64,000 bases of DNA from Fusobacterium varium (GCA_900637705.1 LR134390.1:1612001-1676000); one strand, 5' to 3'. Counted from the stretch's first letter, positions 20,358 to 29,434 are shown. The notes: generated by a model not told the origin, from the sequence alone. Translations and numbers: made by a program.

Positions 20358-22412
20358 TTATAAACTATATCTGAATCCTACATAATAATTTCTTTCAGCT
20401 GCTGGGTCATATGTATATCCTTTAGATACGCTATAATCTACATCTTCATAATATTTTTCATTAAATAAATTGTTAATTCCAGCATATAAACTTAAACCAA
20501 AGTTAAAGTTATAGTTTGCTCTGATGTTGGCCACAGTATGAGAGTTAGTTTTTCCTCCCAAGTTTTGGTTATTTAAGTATATATCATCTACATATACTAC
20601 TTCTGCACCTAAATTGAAGTTATCAGTAAATCTGTAGTTAGCTCCAATATTAAATTTATTTCTTGGTACATTAGCTACTCTGTTTCCAGATACATCTACA
20701 CTTTTTACTTCTCCATCTTTAATTTTTGCATTAATATATGCATAAGATTGAGATAAAGTAAGTTTTCCAAGATATTGTTCAGCTTTTAATTCAAATCCAA
20801 CTCTTTCTGTTTTTCCTAAGTTGTAATTATCTATTGTTGTGCTTCCTCCCATCATTCCCTCAGTTTCACTAGTTATCTCATCTTTAGTGAGTGTATAGAA
20901 TACTGAAGCATTTAAACTTGTAAATCCTATATAGTCTGATACACCAATTTCAAAGTTATCATATTTTTCTGATTTTAAATCATTTAAATAATATCCTTTT
21001 TCTGGAGATTTGTTTGTTAATAAAGCTGGTGGTGGAGAAGTAAATCCTCTTTCATATCTTACATAAGTTTTACCAGTATCAGAATATAGCCAATTTGCAG
21101 ACAATTCATAAGCAAAATTATCTTCATCTGTAGTCATCGAAATACTTGGATCTTGTACTGTTGCTCCGCTTTTTATTCTTGAACCATATTTCTTAACATC
21201 ATACTCTGCCTTTTCATATCTAATTCCTTGAGCAAATTCAAAATTATTCCATACATAGTTATTCATTACAAATCCGCTGTATGTCTTTTTATTTAAATCA
21301 TTTATAGTCTTTAAACTATTCATCATTGGAGGCATATCCATTAAACTATCTCTTTTTGCGTCATTATCAATATATTCTAAACCAAAAATTACTGAGCTTC
21401 CTTCTCCATATGAATATCTCATTTTAGTTTTAATTCCTTGTTTTTCATCTTTAAACAAAGCATTTTGTGTCATCCAAAGTTTCATATGACCCGTATCTCC
21501 CTGATAACTTCTGCTGTTTATTTTCATCTCTGTTTCCTGTGAGAATAATACTAAATTCAAATCAAGATTTTCACTTAATTTATTATTATAAGTTAAAATA
21601 TATTCATCTTTATCTGTTTTTGTTTTACTATGTTCTCCTGATACAAGTCCTGATTGTTCTCTATCTCCATTCACTTCATCTCTAGTCAACATATCAGGAT
21701 AAGTTTCATCTGCTTTATATTTTGAATATTTAAATCCAATATTCTGTGTATCAGATATTCTATATCTGATATCCCCTTGAAAATAATCAGAATCAGATTT
21801 ATCATAATCTCTATATCCCTTTGCATTATTTTTAGTATAAGCAAGATTTACATCAAAGTTTCCAAAACTTTCTCCTACAGCTACATTAGTTTTATTACTT
21901 CCATATTGCCCATGGTCAAATCCTACTGTTGCCTTTCTTCCAGTTCCCTTTTTAGTAATGATGTTTACTACTCCTCCTGAAGTTCCACTTCCATAAAGAA
22001 CTGAACCTCCACCTGGAAGCACCTCTATTCTTTCAATACTGTCTGGTGATATTGTATTGATAGGAGTAGCTGTCATTGAAGTATCAAGAGAATTCATTTG
22101 CACTCCATCTACAAGTATTTGTACATTTTGTTTAGCCTTATCTCCCTGTCCTCTCAAATCAATTATTGAATCTTTCCCTTGCTTTACAATGTTAACACTA
22201 GGAATATCAGCTAATATTTCATCTACTGTCTTATAATTTTTTTCTTCAATTTCTTTAGCTGTAACTATACTTGGATTGCTTGCTGTTTTTCTCATTTCAG
22301 TTTCAAACCCTGTCGTTGAATAAACAACACTTTTTCCTAAATCTACTTCATGTTGTCCATATGCTGCTGCTGCCAGAGCTACCCAGATTAAACCTATTGA
22401 TTTCTTGCTCAT
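20358..22412 (-). CDS. TonB-dependent outer-membrane receptor, module 2
   Basis: A 684-residue receptor closely related to the one at 13980. Plug and barrel signatures are conserved (VLPGGGSVLYGSGTSGGVVN in the plug, YYVGFRYSL at the end). Most differences lie in extracellular-loop regions, for instance an insertion around residues 400-425 (KYGSRIKSGATVQDPSIS) where the first receptor has a shorter stretch. That suggests ligand or antigenic diversification after duplication. It is followed by its own permease, ATPase and binding protein. Confidence 0.88.
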   Translation of the reverse strand: MSKKSIGLIWVALAAAAYGQHEVDLGKSVVYSTTGFETEMRKTASNPSIVTAKEIEEKNYKTVDEILADIPSVNIVKQGKDSIIDLRGQGDKAKQNVQILVDGVQMNSLDTSMTATPINTISPDSIERIEVLPGGGSVLYGSGTSGGVVNIITKKGTGRKATVGFDHGQYGSNKTNVAVGESFGNFDVNLAYTKNNAKGYRDYDKSDSDYFQGDIRYRISDTQNIGFKYSKYKADETYPDMLTRDEVNGDREQSGLVSGEHSKTKTDKDEYILTYNNKLSENLDLNLVLFSQETEMKINSRSYQGDTGHMKLWMTQNALFKDEKQGIKTKMRYSYGEGSSVIFGLEYIDNDAKRDSLMDMPPMMNSLKTINDLNKKTYSGFVMNNYVWNNFEFAQGIRYEKAEYDVKKYGSRIKSGATVQDPSISMTTDEDNFAYELSANWLYSDTGKTYVRYERGFTSPPPALLTNKSPEKGYYLNDLKSEKYDNFEIGVSDYIGFTSLNASVFYTLTKDEITSETEGMMGGSTTIDNYNLGKTERVGFELKAEQYLGKLTLSQSYAYINAKIKDGEVKSVDVSGNRVANVPRNKFNIGANYRFTDNFNLGAEVVYVDDIYLNNQNLGGKTNSHTVANIRANYNFNFGLSLYAGINNLFNEKYYEDVDYSVSKGYTYDPAAERNYYVGFRYSL

Positions 22413-22463
22413 TTGTTTCTCCCTCCGAAATTCTTAATATATATTAATTATTCTTATAAAAAC

Positions 22464-23732
22464 TTATTTATTAAAAAGCTTTTCCATAACATAAATTATA
22501 ATGTCACTTGAAATATTATTTCCCCAGAATATCCCACTTTGCGTTAAAACAAAAGAGTCCTCTTTTTCATTCAACAATCCTTTCTTTTCATAATCTTTCA
22601 TTTTTTCAGCAAAATACTTATATTCTTCTTCTGATAAAATATTTCTTACATCTCCCTTATTTATTATTGGAAACTGCATAAATCCAGAGAGTCTTGAAAA
22701 CTTTTCATGGTAATCAGTCTGTTTAGAATAAAACGACATCTCTTTACTCATTCTATAAACTCCAATTCCATGAACTGATCCTCCAGAACCTACTCCTATT
22801 GGAAAAGTATCTCCTCCAGTATTTCTAACTTTAATATATTTATAATTATCTCCATTGTTCTTAGCTATTTTAGTCAATTCAAGAACATGATATTTATCTT
22901 CCCTTAGCATTTCATTTATAAAGTGTTGATATAGAAGATAATCTTTTTTCATATCTTCTTCTAGCTTTACTTTTTCTGCTTCTATATCCTTTGATAATTT
23001 TGAACCTTCATGTACCATAAGAGAGTAAAAACTTGCACTGCTTAATTCTAATTCCTTTACAATTCTTGCATCTTCAATTACTTCTTCTAAAGTTTCATCA
23101 GGAAAATTATAGATAATGTCCACACACACATCTCCCTTAAAAAAAGCTTTTAACTTTTTAAGTCTTTCAATTACCTCTTCTTTCCCATAAGTTCTGTTAT
23201 AAAATTTTCTTCCTCTATCAGAAAATGTCTGTATTCCTACACTCAATCTATTTACTCCATACTTCATCATAACTTCTAACTTTTCCTCAGTTAAGTTATG
23301 CAGTGTAGTTTCAAATGTAAATTCATAATCTTTTGTTAAAGTTACATTTCTTTTTATACTTTCAAGTATTATTTCAAGTTGATGGGGTTTATATACAGTA
23401 GGTGTCCCTCCACCGAAAAATATTACTTCAAATTCACTTTTTTTAAAATAATTTGTCTGCCCATATTTATCAAATTCATCTGCTATATATTGAGCATATG
23501 AATCAAGACTTCCATCTATCTGCTTCCTGTTAAGATTGCAAAAAGAACATATTTTATCACAATATGGTGTATGTACATATATCGCTTTCTTTCTCCCATC
23601 AGGATTTTCTTGAAGCAATAAGTCAAAACTTTCCTTATCAGCCCTTTCACTTTTAATATATTTGTTAATCAAACTATTACTGTCATGATGAGATTTTAGC
23701 CTCTTATCAAACAGTAGTAAATTTTTTTCCAT
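22464..23732 (-). CDS. hmuW: Radical SAM anaerobic heme-degrading enzyme (HmuW/ChuW-like), module 2
   Basis: A second 422-residue HmuW-like enzyme with the same cluster cysteines (58, 62, 65), FFGGGTPT and SVGIQTFS. The frame extends upstream to 23774, but AAGGAGG is correctly spaced for the ATG at 23732, and this start makes it co-linear with the first copy from residue 1. It is divergent from the hmuF-like flavodoxin gene, its likely electron-transfer or product-handling partner. Having two copies of this enzyme within 7 kb is unusual. Confidence 0.82.
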   Translation of the reverse strand: MEKNLLLFDKRLKSHHDSNSLINKYIKSERADKESFDLLLQENPDGRKKAIYVHTPYCDKICSFCNLNRKQIDGSLDSYAQYIADEFDKYGQTNYFKKSEFEVIFFGGGTPTVYKPHQLEIILESIKRNVTLTKDYEFTFETTLHNLTEEKLEVMMKYGVNRLSVGIQTFSDRGRKFYNRTYGKEEVIERLKKLKAFFKGDVCVDIIYNFPDETLEEVIEDARIVKELELSSASFYSLMVHEGSKLSKDIEAEKVKLEEDMKKDYLLYQHFINEMLREDKYHVLELTKIAKNNGDNYKYIKVRNTGGDTFPIGVGSGGSVHGIGVYRMSKEMSFYSKQTDYHEKFSRLSGFMQFPIINKGDVRNILSEEEYKYFAEKMKDYEKKGLLNEKEDSFVLTQSGIFWGNNISSDIIIYVMEKLFNK

Positions 23733-23815
23733 GTGTTCCTCCTTGAAAATTTTGCTATACTTTAAAGTATACAAACATTTGTTTTCTTCAAACCATATTT
23801 TATTTCAGTGTTTTT

Positions 23816-23844
23816 ATATTAATATTAATTTGTTTTATTGTCAA
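23816..23844 (-). promoter_or_regulatory. Promoter and palindrome of heme module 2
   Basis: On the minus strand, TTGACA (23844-23839), a 17-bp spacer and TAATAT (23821-23816), about 84 bp before the hmuW start. A perfect 12-bp palindrome ATTAATATTAAT (23818-23829) overlaps the -10, a natural place for an iron- or heme-responsive repressor. No regulator gene is adjacent. Confidence 0.68.
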
Positions 23845-23886
23845 GCAAAAATTTATTCAATACAAAATTATAGTTTTTGAAATTAT

Positions 23887-23915
23887 TTGACTTTAAAAGT
23901 ATTTTTTGGTATAAC
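23887..23915 (+). promoter_or_regulatory. Promoter of hmuF-exbB-exbD-tonB
   Basis: TTGACT at 23887-23892, a 17-bp spacer and TATAAC at 23910-23915, 33 bp before the flavodoxin ATG. It lies back to back with the module 2 promoter, about 43 bp apart, so one regulator could act on both. Confidence 0.65.
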
Positions 23916-23948
23916 TTATGTGATGATAAAATTTTAGGAGGTTTTTTA

Positions 23949-24455
23949 ATGAAAACACTTGTTACTTATTCTACAAAAACTGGTAATACAAAAAAGGTTG
24001 CTGAATCTATTGCTAAAGCTATAGAAAATTCTGAAATAAAAGATATTGCAGAAGTAAACAATCTGGATTACAATTTGATTATTGTAGGAACTTGGATAGA
24101 TAAAGGTACAGCAGATGCAAAAGCATTGAACTTTATAAAAACTATCAAAAATAAAAACACAGCATTTTTCTTTACACTTGGAGCTTATCCTGATTCACAA
24201 CATGCTTTAGACTGTATTGAAAATATAACAAAACTTTTTACAGAGAATGAAAATAAAGTATTAGGACACTTCCTGTGTCAAGGTGCTATTGATCCTAAAC
24301 TTATAGAAATGATGAAAACTAAATTCGGACCTGACCATCCTCATGGACCAAATCCAGAGAGAATAAAAAGATGGAAAGATGCAAGCTTTCACCCTGATGA
24401 AACAGATTTAAATAATGCTTATGTATATTTTAAAGAGCTTATAGAAAAACTTTAA
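23949..24455 (+). CDS. hmuF: Flavodoxin-family protein, HmuF-like (heme trafficking/anaerobilin reduction)
   Basis: A 168-residue long-chain-type flavodoxin. The FMN phosphate loop is visible as TYSTKTGNT near residues 4-12, and the FMN-ring loops as GTWIDKGTAD and LGAYPDSQHA. Its location beside two HmuW-like genes matches the fusobacterial HmuF described as binding heme and reducing anaerobilin. A His/Pro-rich C-terminal stretch (GPDHPHGPNPERI) could contribute heme ligands, though that is inference. The start was chosen at the ATG behind AGGAGG rather than the earlier in-frame codon at 23877. Confidence 0.8.
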   Translation: MKTLVTYSTKTGNTKKVAESIAKAIENSEIKDIAEVNNLDYNLIIVGTWIDKGTADAKALNFIKTIKNKNTAFFFTLGAYPDSQHALDCIENITKLFTENENKVLGHFLCQGAIDPKLIEMMKTKFGPDHPHGPNPERIKRWKDASFHPDETDLNNAYVYFKELIEKL

Positions 24456-24482
24456 TTAAATTTTTAGGAGGAACATACTGAA

Positions 24483-25103
24483 ATGATGTACTATTTTAAA
24501 GTTGGAGGTCCACTGATGTGGGTACTTTTCATACTATCTCTTATCTCTACAACTGTTATAATTGAAAGATTATTCTTTTTCTTTAAAAAGGAAAAGACTA
24601 TGAACAGAAATTTTAGGAAAGAAGTAATAATGGCTGTTTCTAATAGAGATATGTGTAGAATTATTGAAATTTGTGATAAAGAAAGAAATTCTGTTGGGTG
24701 CACAGTTAAAAAATTTCTTTGCAGATGCAATATATGTGATACTAACCTAAAAGACTTTCACCAATTTGATCAAATAATAAAAGAAATTGAGATGGATGAA
24801 ATCAGTCCGCTGGAAAAAAGACTTCATATCTTAGGTATAATAGCTCATGTAGCTCCTATGCTTGGACTTTTAGGAACTGTTACAGGAATGATAGATGCAT
24901 TTAAAGATCTTGCTAAATTTGGAGCAGGGGATCCAACAATTGTAGCCGACAGTATCTCAAAAGCTTTGATAACTACAGCAGCTGGTCTTTCTATCGCTAT
25001 TCCTGCACTAGTTGTATATAATCTTTTAAATAAAAGAATTGAGGAAATTGAAGAGGAAATAGATAAAATAACAACTAATGTTATTAATATTGTGAGGGGA
25101 TAA
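24483..25103 (+). CDS. exbB: ExbB proton-channel subunit with cysteine-rich loop
   Basis: A 206-residue MotA/TolQ/ExbB-family inner-membrane protein that with ExbD uses the proton gradient to energise TonB. One N-terminal and two C-terminal membrane helices are seen, with the family segment [15 protein letters not shown] and the following AL(I)TTAAGL helix. Odd feature: the cytoplasmic loop holds six cysteines at about residues 58, 64, 73, 80, 82 and 85, ending CRCNIC, which is not typical of ExbB and might bind metal or respond to redox state. It is two bases from exbD and follows hmuF by 27 bp. Confidence 0.88.
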   Translation: MMYYFKVGGPLMWVLFILSLISTTVIIERLFFFFKKEKTMNRNFRKEVIMAVSNRDMCRIIEICDKERNSVGCTVKKFLCRCNICDTNLKDFHQFDQIIKEIEMDEISPLEKRLHILGIIAHVAPMLGLLGTVTGMIDAFKDLAKFGAGDPTIVADSISKALITTAAGLSIAIPALVVYNLLNKRIEEIEEEIDKITTNVINIVRG

Positions 25104-25105
25104 AA

Positions 25106-25501
25106 ATGGCTAGATATAAGAAAAAAAGAGCACTTCTCACTCCTGATTTGACACCGCTTATAGATGTGGTGTTTTTACTTTTAATATTTTTCATAGTTTC
25201 TACAACATTTAATAAATATGGGAATATTGATATCGATCTTCCAACTTCAACACTGACTAGTGAAGAAAATGATGATAAAAATCTAGAAATTATTATTGAT
25301 AAAGACAATAGATATTTTATCACTTTTGGAAATAAAAAAAATGTAGAAATAACTTTTGACGAGATAGATTATTATCTCAATGGAGCAAAAAGTGTTTCTA
25401 TAACTGGGGATAAAGATTTGAAATATCAAAATATTATTGATATCATAACTAAAGTCAAAAAACATGGCATAGAAAATTTAGGAATAAATTTTTATGAGTA
25501 A
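25106..25501 (+). CDS. exbD: ExbD energy-transducing subunit
   Basis: A 131-residue ExbD/TolR protein with one N-terminal membrane helix preceded by [19 protein letters not shown], which contains the conserved Asp of the proton path (PLIDV). The rest is a periplasmic domain. It is two bases after exbB and 17 bp before tonB, and should assemble as a dimer inside the ExbB pentamer. Confidence 0.9.
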   Translation: MARYKKKRALLTPDLTPLIDVVFLLLIFFIVSTTFNKYGNIDIDLPTSTLTSEENDDKNLEIIIDKDNRYFITFGNKKNVEITFDEIDYYLNGAKSVSITGDKDLKYQNIIDIITKVKKHGIENLGINFYE

Positions 25502-25518
25502 AGGACAAGAGGTTTAAT

Positions 25519-26244
25519 ATGAAGAGATACTTTATTATAGCACTTCTATTACATGGAATGCTCTTTTTACGATTGGGGCTTCCAACTGTTACAAAAGATT
25601 TAGATAGCAAAGATAATTTCTTAAAACAAAGTGTTCCAGTCACTTTTACTCAAATAAGTAGAGCTGTCCCTGCAGCTGCTCCAGCTCCCCTACCTGTTGT
25701 TGAAGTTCCTAAACCTCAAGAAAAGCCCAAAAAAGAAATAGTAAAACCTGAAACACCCAAACCTGTTTCAAAGAAAACAATCCCTAAAAAAACTGAACCT
25801 AAAAAAGAAATAAATAAAGAACCTGAAGTTGAAACAAAAGAAACTTCAAAAGTTCCAGAAACTATAACTACTGCTGCATCTAGTAACGATTCTACTTCTA
25901 TTCCAAGTGTTGACAACTTATTTACTGCCAATGCTGATGGAACTTATAATGCTGTATCTAATCATGGAATAAAATATAAAATAGTTAAAGAAATAGCTCC
26001 TACTTATCCTAAACAAGCTGAGAATATTAGGTATAGAAAAAAAGTAGTAGTAAAAGCAAAATTCTTGGTAGATCAGTCAGGTAATGTAAAAAATATTTCT
26101 ATTATAAATTCACATAGTAAATTAGGATTCGATCAGGCAGTAATAGAGGCTTTAGGTAAATGGAAATTTTCACCAATTGTGTATAATGGGAAAATTATTA
26201 GTGTATACTTTCAAAAAGAATTTATTTTTGAACCAAAATCATAA
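25519..26244 (+). CDS. tonB: TonB energy transducer
   Basis: A 241-residue TonB with a short N-terminal membrane anchor, a long periplasm-spanning Pro/Lys/Glu-rich linker (about residues 50-120, many PKP and KKE repeats) and a C-terminal TonB domain of ~90 residues. That domain contains the APTYPKQAE start, LVDQSGNVKNISI and the ALGKWKFSPIV helix/strand. It is the last gene of the cluster before a terminator. The system presumably serves the two receptors here and any others in the genome. Confidence 0.9.
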   Translation: MKRYFIIALLLHGMLFLRLGLPTVTKDLDSKDNFLKQSVPVTFTQISRAVPAAAPAPLPVVEVPKPQEKPKKEIVKPETPKPVSKKTIPKKTEPKKEINKEPEVETKETSKVPETITTAASSNDSTSIPSVDNLFTANADGTYNAVSNHGIKYKIVKEIAPTYPKQAENIRYRKKVVVKAKFLVDQSGNVKNISIINSHSKLGFDQAVIEALGKWKFSPIVYNGKIISVYFQKEFIFEPKS

Positions 26245-26264
26245 AACTATATGGGGAAAAAATT

Positions 26265-26315
26265 AAGTTTTAGAATTTCATGATTTATATTCATGAGGTT
26301 CTAAAACTTTTTTTA
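26265..26315 (+). terminator. Terminator after tonB
   Basis: AAGTTTTAGAA pairs with TTCTAAAACTT around an inner TCATGA-type stem, followed by seven T residues. Confidence 0.85.
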
Positions 26316-26424
26316 TTAAATAAATATATTCAATTTAAACTTATTTTAATTTGTTATACTTTATTTTTAATGGTAAATATCTTACTCTTTTCTCTTTAAT
26401 TTTTTTAAATGATTATATTTTCAA

Positions 26425-26457
26425 AATAAAAAATGGTGTAGTTTCCCACACCATTTT
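26425..26457 (-). terminator. Terminator after nagE
   Basis: AAATGGTGT pairs with ACACCATTT (9 bp, 8-base loop); reading on the minus strand a T-rich run follows. It faces the tonB terminator. Confidence 0.85.
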
Positions 26458-26491
26458 TTATTTATATTTTTTTATTTATACTTTTAAACTA

Positions 26492-27946
26492 TTACACTAA
26501 TTTCTTTAATTCAGTTGCAACAAACTCAACCTCAGGACCAACTATTACTTGAACAGCTGTCTTACTTGGTTTTAATACTCCAGGAACCAATTTTTTGATT
26601 TCCCCTTCTTTTACCACAGAACTATCTACCACATCAAGTCTTAATCTAGTAGTACAGTTATCAATATTAACTATATTAGATTTCCCACCTAAAAGAGGTA
26701 ATAATGCAGCTGCTAATTCTGTATTAGAAGTAACTTTTGATGCTCCTTTTTCTTCTACTGTATCATCATCATCTTCTCTACCAGGAGTTTTAAGATTAAA
26801 TTTTTCAATAGCAAATTTAAATATTACATAATAAATTACAAAGAATACAAGCCCTTGTACTACAAGCATATACCAACCTTGAGCTAATGGGTTTCTTGTT
26901 GAAAGAACTAAATCAATAAATCCAGCTGAGAATCCAAACCCTGCCATCCAGTGCATAGAAGCTGCAATGAATACTGATATTCCTGTTAAAATTGCATGTA
27001 CTAAATATAATCCAGGAGCAACGAACATAAATGCAAATTCAATTGGTTCTGTAACTCCAGTAAAGAAACTTGCAAATCCAGCAGCTAACATAATAGAAGA
27101 TATTTTAGCTCTATTTTGAGGCTTTGCAGTTCTAACAAATGCAAGACAAGCTCCTAGTAATCCAAACATCATGATTGGGAAGAATCCAGCTTGATACATT
27201 CCTGTTTTTCCTATTACAGCAGTTCCTTCAGCTATTGATTTTGCACCACCTAGGAAGTTTGGAATATCATTTATTCCAGCAACATCAAACCAGAATACTG
27301 AGTTCAATGCATGATGTAAACCAACAGGTATTAATAATCTGTTAAAGAATCCATAAATTCCAGCTCCAACTGGTCCTAGTTTACTGATTCCTTCACCAAA
27401 TGTTACAAGTCCAGAATAAACTGCTGGCCAGATATACATAAGTATGAAAGAAACCAACATCATAACAAATGATGAAATAATTGGAACAAGTCTTTTTCCA
27501 CTAAAGAAAGATAAAAACTTTGGCAGTTCCACTTCACTAAATTTATTATAAAGTGCTGAAGATATAACTCCACAAAGAATACCAGTAAATTGGTTGTTTA
27601 TTTTAGCAAATCCAGCAGGTACTTCATTTGCAGGAATTCCTTTAATCATTCCTACTGCACCTGGAGATAATAAAGTAGTTACAACTAAGAAAGAAACTAA
27701 TCCTGCTAGAGCTGCTGATCCATTCTTATCCTTAGACATACCAAAAGCTACACCAATAGCAAACAGAATAGGCATATTATCAATTATTGCCCCTCCTGAT
27801 TTTATAAAGAAAGCTGCTAGTACACTTTCTCCTCCCCAACCTACAGGGTCAATCCAATATCCTAAACCTAACAATATTGCTGCTGCAGGTAGAACAGCAA
27901 CTGGCACCATAAGTGCTTTACCTATTTTTTGTAGATAACTAAACAT
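26492..27946 (-). CDS. nagE: N-acetylglucosamine-type PTS permease, IIC-IIB
   Basis: A 484-residue PTS glucose-superfamily permease that couples uptake to phosphorylation. The IIC domain (residues ~1-380) follows NagE closely: FLSFFSGKRLVPI, GFFNRLLIPVGLHHALN, the TGVTEPIEF active region and the linker NLKTPGRED. The IIB domain carries the phosphocysteine in DNCTTRLR. There is no fused IIA domain, so phosphate must come from a separate IIA. GlcNAc specificity is inferred from similarity to NagE over PtsG. AGGGAAAG precedes the ATG; it is a single-gene unit. Confidence 0.85.
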   Translation of the reverse strand: MFSYLQKIGKALMVPVAVLPAAAILLGLGYWIDPVGWGGESVLAAFFIKSGGAIIDNMPILFAIGVAFGMSKDKNGSAALAGLVSFLVVTTLLSPGAVGMIKGIPANEVPAGFAKINNQFTGILCGVISSALYNKFSEVELPKFLSFFSGKRLVPIISSFVMMLVSFILMYIWPAVYSGLVTFGEGISKLGPVGAGIYGFFNRLLIPVGLHHALNSVFWFDVAGINDIPNFLGGAKSIAEGTAVIGKTGMYQAGFFPIMMFGLLGACLAFVRTAKPQNRAKISSIMLAAGFASFFTGVTEPIEFAFMFVAPGLYLVHAILTGISVFIAASMHWMAGFGFSAGFIDLVLSTRNPLAQGWYMLVVQGLVFFVIYYVIFKFAIEKFNLKTPGREDDDDTVEEKGASKVTSNTELAAALLPLLGGKSNIVNIDNCTTRLRLDVVDSSVVKEGEIKKLVPGVLKPSKTAVQVIVGPEVEFVATELKKLV

Positions 27947-28323
27947 AACTTTCCCTCCTTATAATTATTTTTAAATTTTTTTTAGTTTTTTTTCGCTCAT
28001 TAAGAATTTATAATTCATTTAATTTAATTATAGCATAATAAAAAAATTATTTCTACTAGATTTTAAAAAAACGAGTGTTCTTTTTCAGTGTCAATTATAT
28101 TGAATAAAATACATTTAGTCTATTATGTTTAAACTCATTCTCTTGTCATCTTACCTCACCTACCAGTATATCTCTTATCTGTTTTATATAATGTACTGTA
28201 ATTTTTTCTTTCTTCCTTTAAATTATTCTGAATTTTTTTTTCAAAATAATAAAGGAAATATACTTTGAATAATAATATATTATATAGAGATACTATAATT
28301 TAGAATTAATTTAAGGAGGAAAT
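27947..28323. other. Divergent promoter region of nagE and the FadA-like gene
   Basis: A 377-bp AT-rich gap. For nagE, a TATAAT on the minus strand (28032-28027) has only a weak -35 (TAGAAA, 17-bp spacer), so an activator may help. For the FadA-like gene, TATAAT-like sequence lies about 35 bp before the AAGGAGG site. No antiterminator hairpin or small gene was recognised. Confidence 0.4.
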
Positions 28324-28716
28324 ATGAAAAAAATAATAATCTTAATTGGAACTATGCTTATAACTATTTCTGCTTTCTCAGCTTCTGTAACAGATTTTGA
28401 AACTCAAATGAAATCTTTAGAAAAAGAGTATCAGCTTCTTTTAAAGAAAGAAGATCAAAGATATGCTCAAGAAAAACAAATAGCAGAAACAGCAGAAAAA
28501 ACTCTTGCAGAACAGAAAAATCTTTATAAAAGTGTAGCTGGAAGCCTTAGCCAATTACAGCAAATGGAAAAATATATTTTTTATAAAGATGACTACAATC
28601 AACTTTTAAATAAATATCAAACTATATTAAAAGATTTAGAAAAGTCTATGAATAACCAACAAGTTATAATAGATAATTTTAAACAGATCCAGCTGGAAAA
28701 AGAAGGAAATAAATAA
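28324..28716 (+). CDS. FadA-family adhesin
   Basis: A 130-residue exported protein with a signal peptide ending SAFSA. The mature part is almost entirely charged helix, matching the FadA two-helix coiled coil: a first helix with EKEYQLLLKKEDQRYAQEKQ, a turn, then YNQLLNKYQTILKDLEKSMN and a closing VIIDNFKQIQ. FadA proteins polymerise on the fusobacterial surface and bind host cadherins. This is a diverged paralogue, so host binding is not assured. It stands alone behind AAGGAGG and ahead of a strong terminator. Confidence 0.85.
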   Translation: MKKIIILIGTMLITISAFSASVTDFETQMKSLEKEYQLLLKKEDQRYAQEKQIAETAEKTLAEQKNLYKSVAGSLSQLQQMEKYIFYKDDYNQLLNKYQTILKDLEKSMNNQQVIIDNFKQIQLEKEGNK

Positions 28717-28721
28717 TTAAA

Positions 28722-28767
28722 ATAAGAGGTTCTCTGCTTAACTGCAGAGATACCTCTTATAAAAAAA
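28722..28767. terminator. Bidirectional terminator
   Basis: ATAAGAGGT and TACCTCTTAT form an outer stem and TCTCTGC/GCAGAGA an inner one, followed by an A-run/T-run on both strands. It serves the FadA-like gene and overlaps the last codons of the convergent SAP-domain gene. Confidence 0.85.
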
Positions 28768-29434
28768 GATTTATACATACTACTATTAAAATAATAATAA
28801 CTCCTACCACTATATAATTCTTTGCAAATTTATCTTTATGTTCAACTACCTTTTCTTCCTTTATTACTTTTTCTTCTATTTTTTCTTTAACTTCTATTTT
28901 GATTTCTTCTGTTTCTTTTGCTGTTTCCTCTTTTATCTCTGTTGAATTTTCTTCTATTATTTCATCTTCAACTCCAATCTTTTCTACAGCTTCTATTGGA
29001 GTTTCTTCAATTTTCTCTTCAGCTAGAATTCCTTCTACAGCTTCTTTATTTTCCTTTTCTCCATTCCCAGCTAATACCTCTTCTAACTCTTCGATATTAT
29101 CTTTCAAAAATTTTCTTCCTAATGGAGTTAATTTATATTTATCATTTCCAAAATATTTTTTTAATTCTTTTTCATCTATGTTGTCAATAACTCTTTGCAT
29201 CAATATCTCTTTATTTCCAGTTTGTACTAATCCAGCATTTTTTAATATTTCCTTGAGGTCTTTGACTGTTCCCTGTTGAATATCATATATTTTTATATAA
29301 TCTTCTTTTAATGCTATTTTCAAATAATTTTTTTTATCAATCCCATATTTATCCAGCAATACTTTTGAAGCCTCTGTGTCATAATCCATTTCATTTATTA
29401 ATTTCAATAAAAGTACCATATTAAAATTCTCCAC
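28757..29434 (-). CDS. SAP-domain protein with C-terminal membrane anchor
   Basis: A 225-residue protein of unusual architecture. Residues ~55-92 look like a SAP motif (VKDLKEILKNAGLVQTGNK, then a second basic helix), a fold normally used for nucleic-acid binding. Residues ~125-200 are a Glu/Lys-rich low-complexity linker, and a final hydrophobic helix (~205-225) is a tail anchor. An N-terminal DYDTEASKVLLDKYGID segment is also conserved-looking. It could tether DNA or RNA, or another factor, to the membrane. I know no characterised homologue; function unassigned. Confidence 0.7.
   Translation of the reverse strand: MENFNMVLLLKLINEMDYDTEASKVLLDKYGIDKKNYLKIALKEDYIKIYDIQQGTVKDLKEILKNAGLVQTGNKEILMQRVIDNIDEKELKKYFGNDKYKLTPLGRKFLKDNIEELEEVLAGNGEKENKEAVEGILAEEKIEETPIEAVEKIGVEDEIIEENSTEIKEETAKETEEIKIEVKEKIEEKVIKEEKVVEHKDKFAKNYIVVGVIIILIVVCINLFL

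Noticed and set aside
28899-29279. Ser-rich plus-strand open frames opposite the SAP-domain gene
   Set aside because: They arise from the Glu/Lys repeats read on the other strand.
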